This document shows, in pieces, positions 55,229 through 64,000 of a stretch of DNA of 64,000 nt. The notes beneath the pieces are model-generated. The model ran no database searches. It was not told the DNA's origin and was given only the letters and a program-made list of their open reading frames with translations. This DNA comes from Bombyx mori. Taxonomy: Eukaryota; Arthropoda; Insecta; Lepidoptera; Bombycidae. The translations under genes and the position numbers were made by a program. Location of the stretch: the NCBI RefSeq assembly GCF_030269925.1, contig NC_085112.1:7255501-7319500 (forward strand), read 5' to 3'. Positions within the stretch are counted from its first letter, which is position 1, and every line of letters starts with the position of its first letter.

Positions 55229-56843
55229 TCTTAAAAAAATTTTTTTTCGTGTATGGTTATTTTTTTATTTCCATGTATGTAATTAATCATTAATTCAAAC
55301 AGTCATAATACTTGGTACTTTAAAAATGAATGGAGTGGCATCAAATGGCCATCCCCGAACTTTGCTAATATGTGCCCAACCTCTGTCATCTCATGAAATA
55401 ATGATGGTTATATTTGAAAAGTTTTCTTAGAACGACCCCGCAAAGGATTCTAAGAATTTTACTCTGAGTAAAAACCACGAGGAATTTCTTGTTGTTAAAT
55501 TTTCAATTCACCGGTAAATTACGTGCTTATTGTTTTTGAAGTTTACTTTGTACTTGTTCCAAACCAATTGTAGTACATATTTTAATTTACGGGCGCCTTG
55601 AACAGAATATGTAATTATTTTATCCCAAAGATCCTTTGCAAAGGTTTTTTTTTATTTGACTGAAACTTTTGCTACAAAACTGGTAGGGTTTCATTTGAAT
55701 ACTTGTTAGATTTGTTTTCGTTACTATAGTTATAATATATCAGGACAAAATAAAAATAAAAACGAACTGTTTTATTATTTGTTTGTTGTTTGTTGTTGTT
55801 ACAATGTTTTTTGATCACAGGAATTGCAAAGCACAATAAAGTCGCCGTGACTCTGTGGTGTTAATAAGTGAGATCATTTTTTATTAGGCTTCCGAGTGAG
55901 GTTTCGCAAAGCTAAAACAATAAATCACTGGTGCGGCGGGTTGCGGCTTATTATTTTGGGCCATACAGCAGCGGCCCTTTCTGCTAACTAACCAACGCTC
56001 AGCGAAATGTTTTTTCTTCGACTCCCTAGTCCCTCGCGCCGGTTATTAATTAACTCGACCGGACGTGGACCGTCCGTGACACATCGTATCAAAAAATAAT
56101 CACAATATCCATGCGAGAGACGCGGCACGAGTTTCTCAATTAGCTTGATTAATAAAACGTGAGCGTTACTTGGACATGTGTCTCTGATTAACTTTTTTTC
56201 TTTTTGGTATGATTCGATAAGCCGTAATTAATTAATAGTCTACTTGTTATTTTCTTTTACGGCCTAGTTACAAGTAATATTTATATTGGTATTCTGTTTG
56301 TTTATTCGTATTTATGGGAGCTATTAAAAAAAACTCCAACAAACTGTCAGCATTAATAACTGCGTCAATGTTATTCGCACATACACTAAGTTTACCTGAG
56401 ATAGATTATTTGCCATGAAATCGATTCTCCAGACAATTGGGACTGAGACGAACAAAACCAATATATTTTCCGACACTTGAGCTCTCAGGTAATTGTGGCA
56501 GAAAGTTTTCGAACGTGCACGCAATATTGATGAGCGCAGCCGCCGTTCGCGCTTTGTGGCCTAACTTACACCAAACCGAATACGTATGCAAGGAATAATG
56601 AATCGATATACACACACATCTTATCTCAAACTTTGGATTTCACACGCCACGATTTTGTTTTGTACACTTATAAATGAAGTTCACAAATTTTCGTCTGTTA
56701 AGGGCCGAATCACGCCGAATTTATACAGCGTAACTACTTTCCATGATGTGGACTGCAATTCAAAGCGATTTCATATTTTAGATTAGTTGGGTAAACAAAG
56801 TAACGTAACGCGTTCGAATCCGCTGTTCTTTTGTTTTTAGAAA
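55229..56843. other. AT-rich DNA, no recognised feature
   Basis: Slightly GC-richer at 55930-56100. No recognisable gene. Confidence 0.45.
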
Positions 56844-57003
56844 TCTATACTATCTATCTTAATATATATAAATCACATGTCACGTTGTTTGTCCGCGATG
56901 GACTCCTAAACTACTTAACCAATTTTTGGTATTAGCATAGCCAGCCGCGTGTTATTTAGAAACAAAAACCTGAGCCACAGCAACGTGTGGCCGGGTCTGC
57001 TAG
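56844..57003 (+). mobile_element. Short non-autonomous Helitron (160 bp)
   Basis: A|TCTATACTATCTATC at the start and GCCGGGTCTGCTAG|T at the end. No coding sequence. Confidence 0.8.
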
Positions 57004-57214
57004 TACTAATATATAATCTACAGTGGTTTTTACGGATGTTCAGTTATAACTACTGAACCATGCATCCGATTGACTTGAAACTTGGTATCCATGTAGAAAA
57101 TACATGTACTTAATGGATAGGCTAAAATTTATATGGGTGTTGGACTCTAATAACAATGACAATAAATAAAAATGTTAATTTTAAATGCGCAGCGAAGCGG
57201 GCGAGTACGGCTAG
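57004..57214 (+). mobile_element. Second Helitron-like element, abutting the first
   Basis: Starts TACTAATATATAATCTAC directly after the CTAG of the preceding element and ends GCGGGCGAGTACGGCTAG|T. Its leading TC is either lost or shared with the TCTGCTAG end of the neighbour. Confidence 0.7.
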
Positions 57215-57838
57215 TCTTTTATAAATTGGAATTTTATGCCGGATATCAGAAGTAAAGTAAAATAAGTGACATAACTACTTTGCATATATAGATAAAAGTA
57301 ATAGAGAAGAACGAGGTTGCATAACTACAGCTTCTAATTTATGACCGGATAATAGTTTGTATTGTCATGTAATCTAAACTATATTTTTTACTTAAACTCA
57401 AAGCCTCATGCGAGTATGTTTGATATTGCCACAAGCAGTCTTATTTCGCTACGAAAATTATTCGAGTAACGTGTTAAATTTGCTATTTCCACAATTTATG
57501 TTCGTTCACCTTTGCGCCGTACCTCCAGCTCTGATCGTATTGAATGTGATATGCGAATACACATTTACAGTGAAAGTATATCATATTATAAGCTGTACCT
57601 ATGGTTTAGAGATCTTTCCAAAGCCTAAATAGGAATACACTAGCCTAAATAAACGCTGTTCGTTTACTGAATAGGTGCGTTATGTTATATAAATAGGCAA
57701 AGTAACAACTTCAAGTTTTTTAAGTTACTTTTTATTTAGTAGCTATTAAAGAACAAGCTGTAGTGCTTGCTATCAATGACAAATTTGGAAAAAAAGGTAG
57801 TGTTATAAAAAACTCAGACCAACAATTCAAGATGCATG
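57215..57838. other. AT-rich DNA, no recognised feature
   Basis: A 74-codon frame (57408-57632) is not recognised. Confidence 0.45.
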
Positions 57839-57902
57839 TTGGCATTTATTTTGTTGATGTCTATGGGCTAAAGTAGTTCACCCTTCAAAGCAAGAAAAAA
57901 GG
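57839..57902 (+). mobile_element. Degenerate Bm1 3' end
   Basis: GTTGATGTCTATGGGCTAAAG and CAAAGCAAGAAAAAA resemble the last 60 bp of Bm1. Short and weak. Confidence 0.4.
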
Positions 57903-58034
57903 TATACTTTTGCAGTGTCAAGAAAAAATGTCAAAAACAAAAAAAATGTAAGACATAAAGTAAATTTAAGTCTTAGGGTTTACACAATTGTGATCGAATT
58001 TCGACCAAAGTGTGATTGTTATACATGCTGTTAT

Positions 58035-58442
58035 AGTAAATTCTCAATTGGCGAACGTTATGTGGCTTGCTCACTGCCACTTCAGCTTGCTAATCCGACG
58101 GGCTATGTCAGCAACTTTGGTTCTTGTACGGATCTCGCCATTTATAGTTCGGTCTCGTAGAGAAATACCAAGCATAGGCCTCTCCATATCTCGCTGCGCG
58201 ACACTAAGCTTTATAAAAAGATCTGTTGAGGCAACACGTCTCGATGGGGCAGAAAGATCCTCGAGTGGAGACCACGTACTGGCAAGCGCAATGTGGGACG
58301 TCCACCTACCGGATGGATCGACGACCTAGTGAGAATCGCTGTGTCACGTTGGATGCAGGTGGCAACGGACCAGCCGCACTGGACATCAATTGGAGAGGCT
58401 TATGTTCAGCAGTGGACAGTGGACAGGCTGAGATTATGATGG
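58035..58442. mobile_element. RTE-clade LINE 3' end with a 5' inversion
   Basis: 58035-58205 on the minus strand encodes KLSVAQRDMERPMLGISLR...TKVADIARR and KWQ, then a stop where relatives have Trp. 58236-58442 on the plus strand encodes the segment that normally follows (SRWGRKILEWRPRTGKRNV, DDLVRIAVSRWM, EAYVQQW). The two halves are contiguous in the intact RTE protein but head in opposite directions here, the layout produced by twin priming. Confidence 0.85.
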
Positions 58443-58905
58443 CGCACGTTCATTACAACGCGAAGTTGTTAGCAGCTAATCTCAATTCCCTGGAGGCCGT
58501 TGAGCATCAATAGATTTTTAATTGTGTTACGTTTGTGGGGAGGTATACGACAAAGGGAAAGATCTTCCACTGAGCGGGTGATATTGCTCGGTAGACCGAC
58601 GGTCCTAATGTTGTTGTTCGGAACTTGTATATATGCAAGCTTGTCTTGAAAATGTCGTAAGCGAGATTCAGACATCTGTCAAATATCTTGCGTTATATGA
58701 TGGCACACATTGTGCATCGTAAAACAACAAAAATAAGATGTACATTTTTAAACATGTTTATTTCGATTTAGCTTCACTACACCCTGTAGCTATAGTTAGA
58801 AGTTCTTACAACTAAAGTTGTGAAATTTATTCGACAACCTTGAATTTTCTACTTATTATGTTCCATGAACTGAATTTAAAACAGATATTAAAGTTTTGTA
58901 ACTAG
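58443..58905. other. AT-rich DNA, no recognised feature
   Basis: Nothing recognised. Confidence 0.45.
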
Positions 58906-59030
58906 CCTGGGGCATAAACCCACCTTGAGGCATGTAATTGAAGTCTTAACTATATTATATAACAGCTGCCCACCCCCTTATATCAGACATGCTATTGTTT
59001 TGCGGTGGAATAGGAACATGGTGGAGGGTG
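58906..59030 (-). mobile_element. Degenerate Bm1 remnant
   Basis: AACCCACCTTGAGGCATG, AGTCTTAACTATA, ACAGCTGCCCACCCC and ACATGGTGGAGGG follow the order of the minus-strand Bm1 body, with heavy divergence. Confidence 0.5.
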
Positions 59031-59170
59031 TTATTGCGTTTTATAGCGATAGATTAAAAGATCGTGATTCACCTTACCTTCTCTAAAACTAAACATTATA
59101 TAAAAAAAATTATACAATTTCGTTCTAAATTACTTCCTTAGAATCTGGGCTAAAAAAACCTAGGGCAATC

Positions 59171-59552
59171 GGGAACTGCCACGATAAAGCTATTGCATAG
59201 CATTTTTTATCAACTTATGCAATTATAATAAGACAATGATAATTTAATATTAAAACAATAATAAAACAAGACCACGCTATATTAAACAATGATAAAAACA
59301 AAACTTTAACTGTCCCCTTCACACTCATAAGCTAGACCGCGCGAGAGAGAGATGGGCAGACTTTTCATGATGCGCATGCAGTGTGACGTCACGCTACGCG
59401 CTTATTCACAAACACTACACAAGCGCAACGTGTGAATGTGTTGAACGCGAGCTACATGGTAGGCGGAGTGAGGGGTGTAAGGCTTTTTTCGTTACGGAAT
59501 TTCATGATTCGGTCGCTGCGCTCAAGGCCCGCGATAAAATCTATGCAATAGC
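59171..59552 (-). repeat. About 390-bp GC-rich interspersed repeat, copy 2
   Basis: Inverse of 5244-5635. Here the CRE-like core is a perfect TGACGTCA (in GTGTGACGTCACGC), and GCGCATGCAGTGTGACGTCA and TACATGGTAGGCGGAGTGA are well conserved. The two copies are about 54 kb apart in opposite orientation. Confidence 0.8.
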
Positions 59553-60026
59553 GTAAAAAGAAATCTTGAACAAAAATAGGCACAGGGCGATGACTGTATA
59601 TATTTAAAGGTCACGAAATCTTGTTACTGAGAAGGTTCAACCGCATTTAAGGAATAAAACGCGTGTTTTCAAGTTTACGACATCCCTTCCTTATCTCGTT
59701 GCGATAGGTGCCGATTCAAGGAGCTTTTGGACGAGTTTGGATCACGTTTCTGTAAACACAACTGGCTTAGACAAATACGAGTTTATAAGTTTTTTGAACA
59801 AAATTGGATTTTTTTGCCAGCCAAGATAAATGAGAGCACCGGCCTACATTATTGTGGTATAAGCTAAACAAAATTGAAATTGTTAAATCTCGTTTGTAAA
59901 GGAATATATCACAGGGTTGCTGAAACAATGGGAAGAGAAGTTCAGTTCGAAAGGCTGATGAAGCTTAGTGAAAATAATAATAAGAAACGCACTCTTAAGG
60001 AAAAATATTGGTCGCAGCTAATTTTA
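59553..60026. other. AT-rich DNA, no recognised feature
   Basis: Nothing recognised. Confidence 0.45.
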
Positions 60027-60246
60027 TTAGCTCACAGCCCACCTGGTGTTAAGTGGTTACTGGAGCTCATAGACATCTACAACGTAAATGCGCCACCCAC
60101 CTTGAGATATAAGTTCTAAGGTCTCAAGTATAATTACAACAACTGCCACACCCTTGAAACCGAAATGCATTACTCCTTCACGGCAGAAATAGGCAGGGTG
60201 GTGGTACCTACCCGCGCGGACTCACAAGAGGTCCTACCACCAGTAA
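60027..60246 (-). mobile_element. Bm1-type SINE fragment
   Basis: Minus-strand Bm1 body from TTAGCTCACAGCCCACC to GGTCCTACCACCAGTAAT. The A tail and last 25 bp of the 3' end are missing. Confidence 0.88.
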
Positions 60247-60683
60247 TAGAAATTGATTCTATTTTGGTAATGGGTGTTGTGGAAATAAATAGAGGATGAA
60301 ATGATCGTCAAACAATTAGTCATGGAATGTACAATGCAAAATACGACGAGAACTAAGTTCTTAACTTAGAAATTGATTTTTTAAAGAACTCATGGAACCC
60401 GGAATATCCAATATCCGAACGGATCAGTTCTTTGACCAGCGCTTTACAATTCGCTTAGTTGTAAATTCCAAATATTGATTAAATTTAAATTGAGCTGTCA
60501 AGTGATTGCGTCACCGAAAATCTGTGAAAAATGAACCTCGAAAAATCTAATGCTTTTGGAGCAATTGTTATAACAGACAAGTCGCAATGAATGTCTTCGC
60601 AATGAACACTCGAATCTGTGTCTTCAACTCGCTGAATTAAGCCTGAGTTCACCCCATTCGAGGTTCTGTCGCAAAGCAATCCT
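60247..60683. other. AT-rich DNA, no recognised feature
   Basis: Nothing recognised. Confidence 0.45.
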
Positions 60684-60748
60684 GCATTCCGGTTTGAAGG
60701 GTAGGAAAACCGTTACTACAGTGTGATTAAGATTTAGCTCTCAAAGTT
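60684..60748 (+). mobile_element. Degenerate Bm1 piece
   Basis: CATTCCGGTTTGAAGGGTAG, then GATTTAGCTCTCAAAG, follow the Bm1 body. It ends exactly where the RTE tail begins, so the RTE inserted into an old SINE. Confidence 0.55.
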
Positions 60749-60999
60749 AGCAGGCTGAAGTGGCAATGGGCCGGTCACATCTGTCGAGTCAGCGACGCCA
60801 GGTGGGGGAGGAAAGTCCTCGAATGGAGGTCACGGATGGGTACCAGGAGCGTGGGGCGTCCTCCAACCAGGTGGACTGACGACTTAGTGCGCACGGCGGG
60901 AAGTCGTTGGATGCGGAAGGCGGAAGACCGCATTATGTGGAAGGCATTGGGGAAGGCCTATGTCCAGCAGTGGGCAGATAAAAGCTGATGATGATGATG
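60749..60999 (+). mobile_element. RTE-clade LINE 3' end, 5'-truncated, (GAT)n tail
   Basis: An undamaged terminal frame (60749-60988, about 79 codons) reads LKWQWAGHICRV, RWGRKVLEW, VGRPPTRWTDDLVRTAGSRW and AYVQQWADKS, then stop. The TGA is part of the tail (TGATGATGATGATGATG). This C-terminus and GAT-type tail are typical of lepidopteran RTE. The lack of lesions suggests a younger copy than 58035-58442. Confidence 0.88.
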
Positions 61000-61430
61000 A
61001 TGCTGGGCGATGGCGTTAATGTTGTGGTATGCACAATTTAAATATAGATTCATTTTAAATATAGATTTATTTTAAATATGCCTTTTTCTCTTTTACTTAT
61101 GAGATAAAAAATATGTAATGGTTTTGTTACAAAGCTTATCAGTAGCTACTAAGCAGAAAAAAACGGAAGAGAATATGATTGTTAATGAACGATAATTTAA
61201 TATTGTATTCGTTGAAGCAATTATATTATTTTATTGTTTCAGAACAAGTTCCATTTCCGTCTAACTCAAATAAGTGATTTCCTTACATTTTAGGTTTGTG
61301 TTCCGTTAATTCGAAATGAAACTTTGTTCGCGCCTCTTCATCGCATTACGGACGTCTCGTAATGTTGTAGCCTAAATGAAATGAAACATTTATTGCAAAA
61401 CTTTTGAGGCTACACTTCGTCGTTGAGACA
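61000..61430. other. AT-rich DNA, no recognised feature
   Basis: Nothing recognised. Confidence 0.45.
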
Positions 61431-62047
61431 ACGTTTTCACATATCTTTAGATAATAGTCGTCTCTTACAATGTCCTATCCATCGCTCAGATTTTTTACAT
61501 TCTTCTTTCTTTGTACAGTCCATAATATTATGGAATTCGCTTCCCAAAGAAATCAGGATGATCAGCAATCGCTTTACTTTTAAACTCAAAGTTCGCGAAT
61601 ACACCCACAAAAAACTGGAAGAATCATCTCCAAAGTAATTTATTTTATTTTTGAATTATTATTATTATTATTATATATAATATACTTTTAGCCATTCTTA
61701 ACTATAATACTAAATTGTGTGTTTTCATGTGTATTTATATATTATTACTTTACATGTATATTATATTGTGTGTTATTATGTGTATGTATGTATTTTACTA
61801 TTTTATACATAGGTATATTAGACTGTAGTATGTGTATTCTATAATACTGAGATGTTATTTTAAGGAAGATTTTTGTTTTGAGTTTGTTCTTTTTTTTTTG
61901 TTTTGTTGTTGTTTGTTATTCTTTTGTCAATGCACCTACCATGCATTATCTCTGCACCACCCTATGGTCGACTGGAAGAGAATTCCCATGGCATTAAGTC
62001 CGCCTGTGTACAAGTTTTGTTTTGTGCATAAAGTATAAATAAATAAA
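61431..62047 (+). mobile_element. 5'-truncated CR1/Daphne-like LINE, copy 2
   Basis: Plus-strand relative of 33214-33935. ORF end (61460-61638: LLQCPIHRSDF, ILWNSLPKEIRM, KLEESSP), (ATT)n/TA-rich 3'UTR and the ending GCATAAAGTATAAATAAATA. The protein-coding part is nearly identical to the other copy, but the first 30 or so bases are diverged. Confidence 0.85.
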
Positions 62048-62104
62048 TAGTCATCTTAAATCTTTCATTGCCGTGTGAATAAAGTGTATTTTTTTATTTT
62101 AAAA

Positions 62105-62392
62105 CTAGCTGACCCGGCAGACTTCGTAGTGCTTCAATCGATAAGTAAAAGACCTAAAAGTTTATATAAAATAAACTTAAAACAAACAAAAGGAATCCGT
62201 CCGACGGAGGTCACATCAAAGGTAAGACAAAATTGTTATTTTTATTTAATTCCGAGCATTTTCATATTTTTATACCTTTTAAACCTTTCTTGGATTTCTA
62301 CAAATAATTGAAGACCAAAATTAGCCAAATCGGTCCAGCCGTTCTCGAGTTTTAGCGAGAGTAACGAACAGCAATTCATTTATATATATAGA
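62105..62392 (-). mobile_element. Non-autonomous Helitron, second family, copy 1
   Basis: On the minus strand it starts TCTATATATATAAATGAATT and ends CTGCCGGGTCAGCTAG, inserted A|T. 288 bp, no ORF of its own. Confidence 0.88.
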
Positions 62393-62776
62393 TTAACTCC
62401 AGATTCGTTTTGCTGAAATTTTCGCAAAATAGAAGAGGCTTAATATCCGTTTGTTGAAACCTATCGTGCATTGAGGATACGAAGACATCATCTAAACAAA
62501 GTTTCAATTCAGTCGGAGAAGCGATGCACGAATGCATACGACTGAACAAATAAACGCATTGTTTTCTAACATAATGAAATCCGGCCTTGTTTCGCTCAGA
62601 CTACTGCTAAATCAGTGAAATACAGGCATTTGTTCAAACTACTAGCGGGCTGATTATCGTCCGTTGATAATATGACTAAAGCCTTCATGGCAATAACTCC
62701 ACAAGTTTTCAACTCTGCTGTGTAGGGTTTAGGAATGCGTAGAGAATAAACATATTATTAAAAAAAATATAATACA
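62393..62776. other. AT-rich DNA, no recognised feature
   Basis: Spacer between two Helitrons of the same family; nothing recognised. Confidence 0.45.
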
Positions 62777-63072
62777 CTAGCTGACCCGGCAGACTTCGTA
62801 GTGTCTCAATCGATAAATAAAAGTAGGGCTTTTGCTTTTGTATAAGCTTTTGTATAAAATAAACTTAAAACAAACAAAAGGAATCCGTCCGGAAAATTGT
62901 TATTTTTATTTAATTCCGAGCATTTTCATATTTATCTACCTTTTAAACCTTCACTGGACTTCCACAAATAATTCAAGACCAAAATTAGCCAAATCGGTCC
63001 AGCCGTTCTCGAGTTTTAGCGAGACTAACGAACAGCAATTCATTTTTATACATATAAGTAGAGATAGATAGA
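62777..63072 (-). mobile_element. Non-autonomous Helitron, second family, copy 2
   Basis: Same family and orientation as 62105-62392 (shared CTAGCTGACCCGGCAGACTT and CCAGCCGTTCTCGAGTTTTA). Ends in a short (GATA)n at 63062-63073, and lacks about 20 bp after AATCCGTCCG present in copy 1. Confidence 0.85.
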
Positions 63073-64000
63073 TTATACTATTACTAGTGGTCGCTTAGTG
63101 GCCGAAGTTCGACTACAATTCATTGAAGTTATTAGTTTGAATATCATTAGGTTCTATTGTAATACTTCTATAATCACAGATTTCGCCAAGGCTACATTCA
63201 TTGCTCAGTTTGAAAAAGAAACTTGATCTATTTCTATTCTTCTATATCTATTTGTATTAACTTATTACAGACCTTTTTTTTTTATTAAATATTTTAAAGT
63301 TTAAATATTTTTGCTTAGTATTTGATAACTACAACTAAATCTTATAATAGAGACAAATTAATATTATTGCTAGACGTAGACAAAAATGTACATGATGCTA
63401 TGTTTTGAGCTACCTACCCAGAAGGAATCATTTTGCCTAAATACAAGTTGTTTTCAGACAAGGGGAAGCACGTGTCAGATCAAACACCACCCCGGGGCGT
63501 CACAAATCATGCCGCAAAAACCTGTTGTAGGTAATTCTGGACGGCCGATCTTCTCGATGCCCGAGATAACCGTGCCTACAAATTGCGTTCGACCTTAAAC
63601 GTCTATATTTTATGTTTATTTATTGCCAATATCTTTATTGATTTGTATTACACCTTATCGGTCGACATCAATCGCAGTTACTGGGCCCTCATTCTTTTCA
63701 AAATTTACATACTTACACGTGTTCTGCGTATAGAACTTCTTTGAAATAAATCGTTAGTATTTTTTTTATATATTATAATAATAAAAAATATTTTACTTTC
63801 AGAACAAACGAATTTCTCGAACAAAATAGGTTCTCTAAGAAAATTTTGTGAAAATGAATAAATATTATTTAGCGTTTAAAAATATTTCAAGAATTTCAAC
63901 ATAACGTTTGTTTCATTAAAATCTTGTAGCACGTGAACGCTTTTCGATGCGCTATTTTTTTTTTGGTTAATTTAAACTTTTCTTAGACTTTAAGGATGAG
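63073..64000. other. AT-rich DNA; one weak exon-like patch
   Basis: 63458-63523 is GC-richer and bounded by TTGTTTTCAG and GTAATT, which could be splice sites. No protein match is recognised. The rest is AT-rich. Confidence 0.3.

Overview
The window is lepidopteran nuclear DNA, almost certainly Bombyx (B. mori or B. mandarina). The evidence is many copies of a tRNA-headed SINE with the body of the silkworm Bm1 family, a full-length Jockey-clade LINE resembling BMC1, several R1-clade LINE tails, lepidopteran RTE tails, TC...CTAG Helitrons inserted at A|T, and mariner remnants, all in an AT-rich background. I recognise no host protein-coding gene, rRNA or functional tRNA gene. The window is best read as intergenic or long-intron DNA populated by transposable elements. 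The Bombyx and family names rest on pattern recognition, not a database search.

Layout. 1-17 kb: AT-rich DNA with Bm1 copies, a 5'-truncated R1-clade LINE with a 10-bp target duplication (2771-3742), two 5'-truncated tails of the Jockey LINE, a GC-rich CRE-containing repeat (5244-5635) and a Helitron. 17.4-26.15 kb: two apparently full-length LINEs head to tail. The first is a single-ORF CR1/Daphne-like element (983 codons, EN+RT) with an (AAAT)n tail. Only 24 bp further on is a 5.3-kb Jockey/BMC1-like element with intact ORF1 (gag-like, three zinc knuckles) and ORF2 (EN+RT), a poly(A) tail and a target duplication. 26.3-44.3 kb: a decayed mariner, LINE tails, three R1-clade insertions with target duplications (one nested in an old Bm1), a further R1 fragment, Helitrons and Bm1 copies. 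44.3-64 kb: Helitrons, a second mariner remnant, RTE tails (one with a 5' inversion), an inverted second copy of the CRE repeat, and a second copy of an AAAT-tailed LINE end.

How the parts work together. The two intact LINEs could each supply an endonuclease/reverse transcriptase. Most other pieces (5'-truncated LINEs, Bm1 SINEs) are products of target-primed reverse transcription, shown by target-site duplications, A-rich or simple-repeat tails and one twin-priming inversion. The Helitrons and mariners are non-autonomous or decayed DNA elements.

The most interesting observation is in the 5'UTR of the Jockey-like LINE. Four consecutive modules run up to the ORF1 start, each with a 6-bp hairpin capped by the same TTTC loop, followed by a longer hairpin. 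Stem sequences differ between modules but pairing is kept, as expected for a selected RNA structure. A 3'UTR stem-loop of the same family also keeps pairing through a compensatory change in an old copy. I did not find a new multi-gene system.
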